This document shows, in pieces, positions 54,111 to 63,200 of a stretch of DNA of 64,000 nt. The DNA comes from Fidelibacterota bacterium (lineage in GTDB: Bacteria > Marinisomatota > Marinisomatia > Marinisomatales > S15-B10). The notes below the pieces were generated by a model. The model ran no database searches and was not told where the DNA came from. It saw only the letters and a program-made list of their open reading frames with translations. Numbering within the stretch: the first letter of the stretch is position 1; every line of letters begins with the position of its first letter. Where the stretch lies: assembly GCA_002715465.1 (NCBI GenBank), contig PAYY01000013.1, positions 71,441-135,440 of the forward strand. Reading direction: 5' to 3'. Made by a program: the position numbers and the translations under genes.

Positions 54111-55241
54111 GTGAAGCGTGATTATTATGAAATTTTAGGTATTCAAAAAAGTTCTGGTGATGATGAAATAAAAAAAGCATATCGTAAAATGGCAATGAAG
54201 TATCATCCTGATAAAAATCCTGGTAATAAGCAGGCTGAAGAAAAATTCAAGGAAGCCGCTGAAGCATATTCAATCTTATCTGATTCCCAGAAACGAGCAC
54301 AATATGATCAGTTTGGTCATGCTGCAAGTGGAAATCCACAAGGTGGATTTGGTGGAGCAAGTGGATTCAGTGGATTTGCGGATTTTGATTTATCAGATGC
54401 TCTACGAACATTTATGGACGGTTTTGGATCTGGCTCATTTGAAGACTTTTTTGGAGGTAGTAGTGGACGTCGCCGCATTCGTGGCTCAGATATGAAAGTT
54501 ACTATAGATTTGACTCTTGAAGAAATAGCTGATGGAGTAACAAAGACCATTAAAATTAAGAGGATGGATAGCTGTAATGCTTGTAATGGTTCTGGAAGTC
54601 AAAGTGGTGCCATGCCGACTAGGTGTCCCAATTGCGAAGGATCTGGTCAGGTTCGTCAAATTTCTCGTTCGGTTTTTGGTCAGTTTGTTAATGTTGGGGA
54701 ATGTTCTAATTGTGATGGTACTGGAGAAGTTATTTCAAAGCCTTGTCGCTCATGCCGGGGGGATGGACGAAGTAAGAAGTCTTCTGAAATTAAGGTTAAT
54801 GTGCCTTCAGGAGTGGCTTCTGGAAATTATATGACCTTGAGAAATGAGGGGAATGCTGGTCCTAGAGGTTCCGAACGTGGAGATCTAATTGTTTTTTTTG
54901 AAGAGATAGACCATCAGTTTTTTTCTAGGCATGGTGAAAATATAATTACAGCTGTAGAAATTTCATTTTCGCAGGCAGCGCTAGGTCATAAAATTGAAGT
55001 TCCAACTTTATCTGGCTTTGCAAAACTAACTATCCCTCCAGGAATTCAATCAGGGCAAGTTTTACGTATGCGTGATAAGGGACTCTCTGGCCTTCGTAGT
55101 GGGAAGAGGGGTGATCAACTTGTTAAGATTCAAGTTATAACTCCTACAAAATTAAATTCTAAGGAAAAGAAATTTTTTGAGGAATTATCCTCTTTAAATG
55201 GTTCTGAACATAAAATAAAAGTAACAAAAGTTAACCTTTAA
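54111..55241 (+). CDS. dnaJ: Chaperone DnaJ (type I)
   Basis: A 376-residue type I DnaJ: J domain with HPD in YHPDKNPG (about 1-70), Gly/Phe-rich region (about 72-125), four zinc-finger repeats [24 protein letters not shown] and CRSCRGDG (about 155-225), then the C-terminal substrate domains. It delivers clients to DnaK. The GTG start at 54111 has AAGGAG six bases upstream. No dnaK follows; after dnaJ comes a 279-base non-coding stretch. Confidence 0.97.
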   Translation: MKRDYYEILGIQKSSGDDEIKKAYRKMAMKYHPDKNPGNKQAEEKFKEAAEAYSILSDSQKRAQYDQFGHAASGNPQGGFGGASGFSGFADFDLSDALRTFMDGFGSGSFEDFFGGSSGRRRIRGSDMKVTIDLTLEEIADGVTKTIKIKRMDSCNACNGSGSQSGAMPTRCPNCEGSGQVRQISRSVFGQFVNVGECSNCDGTGEVISKPCRSCRGDGRSKKSSEIKVNVPSGVASGNYMTLRNEGNAGPRGSERGDLIVFFEEIDHQFFSRHGENIITAVEISFSQAALGHKIEVPTLSGFAKLTIPPGIQSGQVLRMRDKGLSGLRSGKRGDQLVKIQVITPTKLNSKEKKFFEELSSLNGSEHKIKVTKVNL

Positions 55242-55409
55242 GAATTTTTTTAATGGCTATGAAGTTTTAGGAGCTTTTTTGTCAATCTACTTTTTTAAGC
55301 CAATTAAAGTTATTTTGACTAAAGGGTCCATAATTAATTGTTAAGAAATTCTTGAAAATATTTCTTCAATTATCAGGTTTGAAAAAGTAAACTTAGGATG
55401 TGGTGCTAG

Positions 55410-55445
55410 GTGCTTGTAATAATTATTTGAATAATTATTGTGCAC
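55410..55445. repeat. Interrupted inverted repeat between dnaJ and the next gene
   Basis: Inner arms AATAATTAT and ATAATTATT are perfect complements around a TTGA loop; outer GTGC and GCAC also pair, separated by a small internal loop. It lies in the 55242-55520 gap, the longest non-coding stretch of the window. The rest of that gap shows no ORF or RNA gene I can recognise. No T-tract follows, so it is not a standard terminator; an operator or leader structure for the gene at 55521 is possible. Confidence 0.4.
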
Positions 55446-55520
55446 TTATTGAATGGTGGTTTTAATAACAACTATTAATTAATAGATTAACTTTGTAATT
55501 CAAAAGAGAAAGATTGATTA

Positions 55521-56282
55521 ATGACTGAGTTCCTAGATTCAAAATATAAATGGTGGATAAGAGATTTACTCGAAGTAGCAATTCTCTTAGCAGTTATTAT
55601 TTTTATGTTGGTGATTTATCTTCCGAGAATGATATGGGATGAAGAAGAAAAGGTAGAATCAAAAAGTCGTTTCTACATGGAACATGTATATGATGTTTTG
55701 AGTTCTTATCAGCAAATTACAGGAGAACGGACTACTGATGGTGAATGGGCTATAAAAGTTGTAAATGCGGCAAGAGATTCCATGACAGCAGATAGTACTT
55801 TCCTTGGGAAACAAGACATTTATTTGGAAGATAGAATAGCGAATGTTGATTTATCAGCAAATTTCATTACAGTTTACGATACCTCTTTTGGCTTCTTAAA
55901 GACAAGGAAGGATACTATTCAGGATACTATTCTAACAATTGTAAGCTTTAATGATGAGGATTCTCGCTATGACACCTCATTTGTTAGGAATGATATGGCA
56001 AAGCCATATATTGAAGACAGTTCTTTTGTGAAAATAAATGACACAACATTTTCAAGTCATGCGGAAGTTATCAGTTATTATGATGGTTTTGTACCTGATA
56101 ACAATATGCTTCTTTGTCCTTTAACAAGGAAGCCATATATTATTGAATTAACTGAAGAGGATTATAAAGTTGCCAGCCCTATAGAGGGTACTTATTCGGA
56201 CCGACGTTATCTTGTTTTTGCATTCAAAGCAAAATCTCATGGTAAGGTCGAAGACGGGGATAAAAGTTGGGCACGCTTCTGA
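55521..56282 (+). CDS. Membrane-anchored periplasmic protein of unknown function, possibly pseudopilin-related
   Basis: A 253-residue protein with a single N-terminal membrane helix (about 15-36, LLEVAILLAVIIFMLVIYLP). A helix-like segment follows (SKSRFYMEHVYDVLSSYQQI), then a beta-rich, aspartate- and threonine-rich periplasmic domain with repeated DT-type segments. The C-terminal CPLTRKPYIIEL resembles the terminal motif of some pseudopilins and secretion-associated proteins. I do not recognise a family. The two downstream genes look like PilM- and PilN-like partners, supporting a pilus or secretion-type role, but no prepilin peptidase site is visible. Confidence 0.55.
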   Translation: MTEFLDSKYKWWIRDLLEVAILLAVIIFMLVIYLPRMIWDEEEKVESKSRFYMEHVYDVLSSYQQITGERTTDGEWAIKVVNAARDSMTADSTFLGKQDIYLEDRIANVDLSANFITVYDTSFGFLKTRKDTIQDTILTIVSFNDEDSRYDTSFVRNDMAKPYIEDSSFVKINDTTFSSHAEVISYYDGFVPDNNMLLCPLTRKPYIIELTEEDYKVASPIEGTYSDRRYLVFAFKAKSHGKVEDGDKSWARF

Positions 56283-56288
56283 TAGTAC

Positions 56289-57188
56289 ATGCTTGCGATT
56301 TCTATCAGGAGTGGTTGGCTTAGATATGCCCAGGCTGACGTAATTGATCAGACGTTAATTCTCAATTCCTTAAAAAACACCAAACTTTCAAAAGAATTTC
56401 AGAATTTAGATATGAGATCTTTGGATCTTAGTGTTCTATTTGGAGTTATTCTTCAAGATGTGTTGAACTCAGTTCCTGATTATGAAAAAGAAATTCATCT
56501 TTCTTTAGATGATAGATGGATTGATTGTCAAATTATTCCTATCGATAAAGGATTAAAAGTTGAAGACCAGCAGGCTTATTTAAACTGGTATATGCAGCAA
56601 AGATTAGGATCTTTATGGTCCTCTTGTTCAATCTTTTTTTCTCAAATAGAATCAACAGCTAGTGATAAAAATTGGATTATTTCATCAATAATAGCAAAAA
56701 ACGCTTTAGAATCAATTACGTCCTCTATAAAGCAGTCAGGTAAGAATCCTGTCTGGCTAGAACCTTCCATTCTATCCATGGCTAGATTAGTTGTAAGTGA
56801 AGGTCCAGGTGTTTCTTTTTTTAAAGATCAAAGGAGTGTAAGAGCTCTTTTCTTTTTTGGCGGGAATCTCCTTGCTTTTGGACAACCGCTGATAAGAAAT
56901 GGTAAAATGTATATAGGTTCAATTTCTGGTGATAAAGGCCTAGCTGATTCAATTATTAAAATGGTGAATGCTTTACAACCGAGATCCAAAAAATCATCCA
57001 TTTCAATAAATACGATAGGAGAATTGCCTGGAAAATGGAATTCTTACATATCTTCAAGAAAACGTCATATCCAAAGAATTAACCCAATAGCAGGAATAAA
57101 AAAAGGAAAACGTATTAAATTAAGAAAAGGAACCGATCTCTCAGATTTTACTGAAGTTTCTGGCTTAATGCAAAAGGCTTTGTCATGA
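56289..57188 (+). CDS. PilM-like actin-fold protein (divergent)
   Basis: A 299-residue soluble protein whose strand and helix pattern resembles the actin-fold PilM/GspL cytoplasmic domain (start MLAISIRSGWLRYAQADV; WIISSIIAKNALESITSSIKQSGKNPVWLEPSILSMARL; SVRALFFFGGNLLAFG). Key ATPase loops are degenerate, so ATP binding is uncertain. The C-terminus is lysine- and arginine-rich. It overlaps the following gene by four bases (ATGA). PilM normally binds the N-terminal INLLP peptide of PilN, and the next protein starts with a similar N-terminus. Confidence 0.5.
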   Translation: MLAISIRSGWLRYAQADVIDQTLILNSLKNTKLSKEFQNLDMRSLDLSVLFGVILQDVLNSVPDYEKEIHLSLDDRWIDCQIIPIDKGLKVEDQQAYLNWYMQQRLGSLWSSCSIFFSQIESTASDKNWIISSIIAKNALESITSSIKQSGKNPVWLEPSILSMARLVVSEGPGVSFFKDQRSVRALFFFGGNLLAFGQPLIRNGKMYIGSISGDKGLADSIIKMVNALQPRSKKSSISINTIGELPGKWNSYISSRKRHIQRINPIAGIKKGKRIKLRKGTDLSDFTEVSGLMQKALS

Positions 57189-57568
57189 AAAATGAAATTA
57201 ATCTTTTTGAAAATCCTGGTTTTCAAAAAATAAAAGAAAACACTATTAATGATGAAGAGGTAAAAAATAAAATCAGCAATTCTACAAATAAAACAGATTC
57301 AATTGAAAAGCCAATAGATGATGTAGAATTGATACAAGGTGCTGGATCAAAACAAAACGTTTTTTTGAACACTAAAAAACCGAAAAAGAGGTTAAAGAAA
57401 AAGTACAAATTCAAATATTCATTTCATGAGTTATTTTCTTTTCTTCTAGCTAGCTCTATTATAGCTCTGGTAATTTGGTTTTTTGTTTTACGAAAAACTG
57501 TTGTATCAACTGTAAGTGAATATATTCCTAACTCATTGAAAACATATCAAGAAAATTCCAATGAGTAG
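57185..57568 (+). CDS. Small bitopic membrane protein with PilN-like N-terminal peptide
   Basis: A 127-residue protein beginning MKNEINLFENPGFQ, which recalls the INLLP motif that PilN inserts into PilM. A charged cytoplasmic linker with a lysine and arginine cluster (KKPKKRLKKKYKFKY) follows, then one membrane helix (about 86-105) and a short periplasmic tail. It is much smaller than PilN, so a direct orthologue is unlikely. Coupling by ATGA to the PilM-like gene suggests the two proteins interact. The end overlaps rsmD by eight bases. Confidence 0.5.
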   Translation: MKNEINLFENPGFQKIKENTINDEEVKNKISNSTNKTDSIEKPIDDVELIQGAGSKQNVFLNTKKPKKRLKKKYKFKYSFHELFSFLLASSIIALVIWFFVLRKTVVSTVSEYIPNSLKTYQENSNE

Positions 57569-58085
57569 TCTTTCAATCCTAGGTGGATTGTATAGGGGTA
57601 GGAAAATAAGGTCAAATTTTAATCGAAACTTAAGACCTACATCTTCAAAGGTTCGAAAATCATTATTTGACATATTAGGAAATCTTTCAGGATATTCTGT
57701 TCTAGACTTATTTGCTGGTACTGGGTTAGTTGGTTTTGAAGCGGCTAGTAGAGGTGCATCTTCTGTGGTTTTTGTGGAAAAGAATAAAAAATTATCTGAT
57801 TCAATTAGTAAAAACTCCATTTTATTTTGTGAAGCATCAATTATTGTGGAAAGACAGAATTCCTATATGTATTTAAATAATTGCAAATCTCAATTTGATA
57901 TAATTTTTGCTGATCCACCGTATAATTCTATCGATTTAAATACATTACTAGAATTATCATACAATAATTTGAGACCAAAGGGTCAAATTATTATAGAATC
58001 TTCTACAAGACAGAATTGGTCTCCAAAAAATGGAAAAATTAGAACATATGGTGATACACAGTTAACTTTTTTTAACAATGAATAG
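57561..58085 (+). CDS. rsmD: 16S rRNA (guanine(966)-N(2))-methyltransferase
   Basis: A 174-residue Rossmann methyltransferase of the RsmD family: GGLYRGRKI at the start, RPTSSKVRKSLFDIL, AdoMet loop VLDLFAGTGLVGFEAASRGA and the catalytic DPPY motif in FADPPYN. It methylates G966 of 16S rRNA. It overlaps both neighbours by eight bases; rsmD-coaD adjacency is common and supports both names. Confidence 0.94.
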   Translation: MSSLSILGGLYRGRKIRSNFNRNLRPTSSKVRKSLFDILGNLSGYSVLDLFAGTGLVGFEAASRGASSVVFVEKNKKLSDSISKNSILFCEASIIVERQNSYMYLNNCKSQFDIIFADPPYNSIDLNTLLELSYNNLRPKGQIIIESSTRQNWSPKNGKIRTYGDTQLTFFNNE

Positions 58086-58566
58086 AATTCTTAGAACAGC
58101 AATTTATCCTGGATCTTTTGATCCTGTTACTCGGGGCCATCTTGATGTTATACAAAGAGCCGTTAAGCTTTTTGATCAAGTAATTGTTACAGTTGCTACT
58201 CACCGTGATAAAAAACCATTATTTACTATGAATGAGCGTATGGATATGCTACAACACTCAACTAAACATTTTGACCAAGTTGAAGTCACTTCTAATGATG
58301 GTTTAATAGTAAAATTTGCTGAAGATAGAGGTGCCGTTGCTTTAATCCGTGGTCTTAGATTTGTTAGTGATATTGAATTTGAATTTCAACTAGCTTGGAT
58401 GAACAGACATTTAAATACTGAAGTCATAACTGTTTTTCTTATGACTGATGTAAAATATACTCATTTAAATTCATCTCTTATTAGAGAGGTAACATTGCTT
58501 GGGGGAAATGTGGATGATTTCCTTACACCTTATGTTTCAGAAAAACTCAAGAATAAGCTAGGTTAA
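58078..58566 (+). CDS. coaD: Phosphopantetheine adenylyltransferase
   Basis: CoaD makes dephospho-CoA. The 162 residues include YPGSFDPVTRGHLDVI with the T/HxGH motif, RGLRFVSDIEFEFQLAWMNRHL and the C-terminal HLNSSLIREVTLLGGNV. Length is normal. It overlaps rsmD by eight bases and is followed by a hairpin at 58568-58599. Confidence 0.97.
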   Translation: MNRILRTAIYPGSFDPVTRGHLDVIQRAVKLFDQVIVTVATHRDKKPLFTMNERMDMLQHSTKHFDQVEVTSNDGLIVKFAEDRGAVALIRGLRFVSDIEFEFQLAWMNRHLNTEVITVFLMTDVKYTHLNSSLIREVTLLGGNVDDFLTPYVSEKLKNKLG

Positions 58567-58567
58567 C

Positions 58568-58599
58568 TAATTAGATTTTTTCCGATATTAATCTAATTA
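58568..58599 (+). terminator. AT-rich hairpin after coaD
   Basis: Perfect 10-bp arms TAATTAGATT and AATCTAATTA enclose a 12-base loop, starting two bases after the coaD stop. The stem has a single G-C pair and no downstream T-tract, so termination strength is doubtful. It may mark the end of the transcript or protect its 3' end. Confidence 0.35.
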
Positions 58600-58682
58600 A
58601 GATAATCGTTCCAGCTCTTACATCCATTAAAGTAAATTCTAGGTCAGGATTTTATTTGAAAAGATTCCTTGAGAGTTAATAT

Positions 58683-59015
58683 ATGCCAACATATGATTAT
58701 AAATGTACAAAATGCGAGCATCGATTTGAAATGCTGCAAACAATGAATGAGCCTCCTCTTAAAAAGTGTCCTGAATGTGGATGTAAAGTTGAACGTTTAA
58801 TAGGAGCTGGTTCGGGATTGATATTTAAAGGCTCAGGGTTTTATATAACAGATTATGTTAAAGGAAAAGATGGTGGCCAAAAAAAATCAGAATCTCAGGG
58901 TAAAACAAACGGTAAGTCAAATGATAATTCAGTAAAAAAATCAGAGAAAAATACTAAATCAAAAAAAAATAATAGTAAGAGTCCATCAACTAAGAAATCG
59001 CAAAATAAGGATTAG
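58683..59015 (+). CDS. FmdB-family zinc-ribbon protein
   Basis: A 110-residue protein. Residues 1-45 form the FmdB/CxxC_CXXC_SSSS zinc ribbon (MPTYDYKCTKCEHRF ... KKCPECGCKVERL), then GSGLIFKGSGFYITDY, the usual family ending of the ordered part. The last 50 residues are a lysine-, serine- and asparagine-rich disordered tail. FmdB proteins are thought to be regulatory, but the molecular role is unsettled. It precedes icd by 11 bases. Confidence 0.88.
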   Translation: MPTYDYKCTKCEHRFEMLQTMNEPPLKKCPECGCKVERLIGAGSGLIFKGSGFYITDYVKGKDGGQKKSESQGKTNGKSNDNSVKKSEKNTKSKKNNSKSPSTKKSQNKD

Positions 59016-59026
59016 ATTAATAGATC

Positions 59027-60247
59027 ATGACTGCAAGTGAAAAAAAAATAATTTTTGAAAATAATACTATTCATGTACCAAACCATCCTGTTATACCATT
59101 TATAGAAGGAGATGGTATTGGTCCTGATATATGGTCTGCCTCTGTACGTGTTTTTGACGCTGCTGTCAAAAATAGTTATGGTGTAGAAAAAAGTATACAA
59201 TGGAAAGAAATTCTAGCTGGTGAGAAATCCTATGAATCTACTGGAGAATGGTTGCCTCAAGAAAGTATAGATGCGATATCTAACCATTTAGTTGCAATAA
59301 AAGGTCCTCTTACTACTCCTGTAGGTGGTGGTATTCGAAGTTTAAATGTTTCTCTTCGTCAAATACTTGATCTTTATGCTTGTGTTAGACCCATAAGTTG
59401 GATCAGGGGTGTTCCAGCTCCAGTCAAGAATCCCGAAAAAGTAAACCTAACCATTTTTCGTGAAAATACAGAAGATGTATATGCTGGAATCGAATGGAAA
59501 GGTGGTAGTGAGGAGGCAGAAAGTGTACGTCAATTTATTAATGAAAACTTTGAAAAAAATATAAGAGAAAATTCTGGTTTAGGGATAAAACCAATTAGTG
59601 CATTTGGTACGAAGCGTCTAGTCAAAAAAGCCATTGAATATGCAATCACTCATGACCGTGGATCATTGACCCTTATGCATAAAGGTAATATAATGAAATT
59701 TACAGAGGGTTCATTTCGTGATTGGGGTTATGAATTGGCTCAAGAAGAGTTTACTAACAGGGTCTTATCAGAGGAAGTTTTATGGGAAAATCATAATGGC
59801 CAAATTCCTGATGGTCAATTAGTTATAAGGGATAGAATAGCTGATAGTATGTTTCAACAGATTCTTCTTAGACCTGATGAATATGAGGTCATCGCTACAC
59901 CAAACTTAAATGGTGATTATATATCAGATGCAGCAGCGGCACAGGTTGGTGGCTTAGGTTTGGCTCCTGGTGCTAATATGGGAGATAAAGTTGCTCTCTT
60001 TGAAGCAACTCATGGGACGGCACCAAAATATGCTGGTCAAGATAAAGTTAATCCTAGCTCAGTAATTCTTTCAGGTGTAATGATGCTTGAACATTTAGGA
60101 TGGAAAGAAGCTGCCAATAGTATAGTTCGAGCAGTGGAAGAAACTATTCAAGAGAAAAAGGTTACCTATGATCTTGCACGTCAAATGAGTAATGCTACAG
60201 AAGTATCCACTTCCGTTTATGCGGACACCATTATATCTAATCTATAG
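59027..60247 (+). CDS. icd: NADP-dependent isocitrate dehydrogenase
   Basis: A 406-residue enzyme of the E. coli Icd type that converts isocitrate to 2-oxoglutarate. Diagnostic segments are [36 protein letters not shown] (with the serine phosphorylated by AceK in E. coli), [27 protein letters not shown] and [23 protein letters not shown]. The HGTAPKYAG segment and nearby residues fit NADP use. It converges on the giant surface-protein gene. Nothing in the window encodes AceK. Confidence 0.96.
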   Translation: MTASEKKIIFENNTIHVPNHPVIPFIEGDGIGPDIWSASVRVFDAAVKNSYGVEKSIQWKEILAGEKSYESTGEWLPQESIDAISNHLVAIKGPLTTPVGGGIRSLNVSLRQILDLYACVRPISWIRGVPAPVKNPEKVNLTIFRENTEDVYAGIEWKGGSEEAESVRQFINENFEKNIRENSGLGIKPISAFGTKRLVKKAIEYAITHDRGSLTLMHKGNIMKFTEGSFRDWGYELAQEEFTNRVLSEEVLWENHNGQIPDGQLVIRDRIADSMFQQILLRPDEYEVIATPNLNGDYISDAAAAQVGGLGLAPGANMGDKVALFEATHGTAPKYAGQDKVNPSSVILSGVMMLEHLGWKEAANSIVRAVEETIQEKKVTYDLARQMSNATEVSTSVYADTIISNL

Positions 60248-60262
60248 TTAGCCAGGAACCTT

Positions 60263-60295
60263 TCCTATTCTCCTTATTTCAATAGGAGCATTTTT
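60263..60295 (+). terminator. Candidate rho-independent terminator of icd
   Basis: TCCTATT (60263-60269) and AATAGGA (60281-60287) form a 7-bp stem with an 11-base loop, followed by GCA and a five-T run. The structure lies 16 bases after the icd stop and reaches into the last codons of the convergent gene. The stem is short, so efficiency is uncertain. Confidence 0.4.
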
Positions 60296-63200
60296 CTTGT
60301 TTGTTGAAATGTTCGGGATTGTAACCTATAAATATAGACTCCACTGCTAACAGAAATACCTCGTTGATCTTTTCCGTTCCAAATTAAACGATGTCTCCCA
60401 GTTGGAAGCCATTTATTGTTTAAGCTTCTTACTTCCTGTCCCATGAGGTTATAAACTTTGAGACTGATATAAGTTGGCTCAGGTACATCAAACTGTATGG
60501 TAGTGGTAGGATTAAATGGGTTCGGATAATTTTGGTGTAGTGCAAAATTGTCCGGTAAAAGAGAGAGTATCTCTTCCGTTTTTGCAATGACATATTCAGG
60601 ATTTCCAGCAATAATTTTTAAAGGATAAACAGAAAGTTTATCCCAGGATTGGTGGAAGGTGAGAGAGGAAGTTTCACTAAGATCATGTATTTGTCTGGTT
60701 AATAGATCAAGAAGGATAATATCATGTTCAATAGGGAATATACCTTCCATTACAATAGACAATGATACAGCCCCAGTTTCTTCTTTTACTCTCAGTTCAA
60801 TATCCCAGACGCCATTTTCTTCATTGAGAGATCTTATATCTGAGGAAAATTGTGAGATATTATCTTTCCATCCTTCTCTGGGCATAGCAAGAGAGACATA
60901 TCCTCCAAGATAGGGAGGTTCAGGATTATCCCTGAAATCATATTGTTCTAAAGAACCTGCTATTCTGCCAATACTGTTGTTTGGATCCACATAAGTTTCA
61001 CCAGACGCTCTTATCTTTAATTCCCAACCATCAAGTTCAGGTTCTATTTCACGAGATAAAGGTGTGGAGATTGCCACTGGTTTCAATAAAACTGTTTCTA
61101 TGGAATCACTTTTATTAAAAACTGCATATCCCCCCCACGGTCGAAGTTCAGTTTCATCAGACCAGCCTTCCAGGCTCCACCCATAGGTCATGGGCCCAGA
61201 GAAAAGACTATCGTTCAGCTCAAATTCGGTAGTAAATGGGTAAGGATTTCCGATCATATTCCAGCCCGGATCAAAATTGAAAGTAAAACCAGATTGATCG
61301 GGCGAAGTTCCCATACCAGTTTTAAAAACGGTGGGAGCATTTACATTGTGAATGAACCAGTATCCCATCCCTTCTACAAAATCCTCAGGTTCAATAAAAG
61401 AAGAACCATCCCAATGTTTTATAACCCAGGTATCAATCTTTTTTTGACCAAGGACAGGCTCAAGTATTGTTTCTACATTTTCTTCTTCTAGAGCTGCGGG
61501 AATTGATATCATCCTCCATTTGTTTCTAGGTAAGCTATCTTCAAGAACGCTACCTTCAATATTAGTGGAAAGATCACCTTCATCAAATTTTACATTTACT
61601 GAAAAAATATCGGATTTTGATTCGTTTCCTAAAGAATCATTAGCCAAGACATAATAGCTGATCCCCTTGTAGGTTATAGCTATAGATGGAATGGTAACTT
61701 GGTATTCTTCATCTTCAAATTGAGCCATAATGAGTTGATCAAATTTTGTTTCTCCTCCTAATGCAAAGTAAGCGAGAGCTTTCTCAACAGCATTATTATC
61801 TGTGATGGAAAACTTTACAGTGAAAGGGTTTCCAGAAACGATCAAATCAGGAGAGGAAAAAAGTTTAACTGTAGGGCCATAAACATCCCTTGCCATATTT
61901 GTAGCGGTTAAATCTGGAATATCCAGTCCGTTATAGTTAGGGTCGGAGGAGAGGGTAGAGTCCAGGATGATGGAATAGGATATATTGGGGTCATTGATAG
62001 AGTCTTCAATTCCTGTAATGGTAACAATTTGGGGCGTTGACCACAATTCAGGGGGGAAAATAAGTGAATCAAGAGACAGGAATGCTTCCGTGGAATCTGA
62101 GGTTGACAACTTCACTTTGACGGTGTCAAAAGGAGGGGACTGAAGTACGACGGTGAATGTGTCCGACTCACCATACTCTGATGTTATAATCTCATCTTCT
62201 TTATTAATAAAAATACCTTCTTCTATATCCGTTAGTTGAATAAAGATTTTTTGGGCGGGAGAGGTGTCAAAATCATCTGACACATTTACAGAGATGGTAT
62301 AGACGGGAGTTTCTTCGAAGTTTAATATGGCATTGGTAGAAAGTATTCCGGTGGTATCATTAAGAATGAAGTGTTCAGTACTGTCACCATCAATGATAGT
62401 CCAATCTTTCAGAAGACTATTATCCGTGTCAACATCAAAGGCTGTTAAAGTATCCAGTTGGGTCCCAACAGGAATATTTTCAGCAATATTAAATGATAGA
62501 GAATCAACCGCAGGAGCATCATTTACTGACAACACATCAATAATGACAGTTCCTTCCGAACTAATGGATTCTCCAGCATAAGCTCGAAAGCTAAAGTTTC
62601 CATATCCCTGTCCGTAGCCGTTTAGCTCAGGCAAATAAATAACTTTCCCGCTATCATTTGTAACGGTTGTTGGAGTAAGTATGGTATCTCCTACTGCAGA
62701 AGTATCGGATGTCTGAAAAAGCCAACCTTTTATTGGAATTGATGAAATGCCATAGGTCAAGTTCCTTCCTTCAGTATCGGTAGCTGAAAGAGTGATGGGC
62801 TGATAGGAATCTTCATTGGCCGTTAGATTTTGAGAGACTACGGCAATATTGTTATCCACCTCTACAATATTTACTGTTACCGTTGCTTCTGTTGATTCCA
62901 GCGTTCCGTCAGATACTACATAACCAAAATTTCCGTGATCTTCGCCACCTTCATTTTCTTCGGAGATATAAAGAACCCTTCCTAGAGCATCTGTGATGTT
63001 GGTCTCTTCTGTTGTGATAGTATTTCCCCTGCTTGAATCTGTATTAGTTTGGAAAAGGGAGCCATTTGCTGGTAAGGTGGTAATCATGAATGAAATGGGG
63101 TCCCCATCAACATCTGAGCCTCTAAGTGTGATTATTTCTTCTAAATTTTCGTCACCACTAATGGTTAGAGGTTCAGCTTTGGGTCGATCGTTAACCGCTT

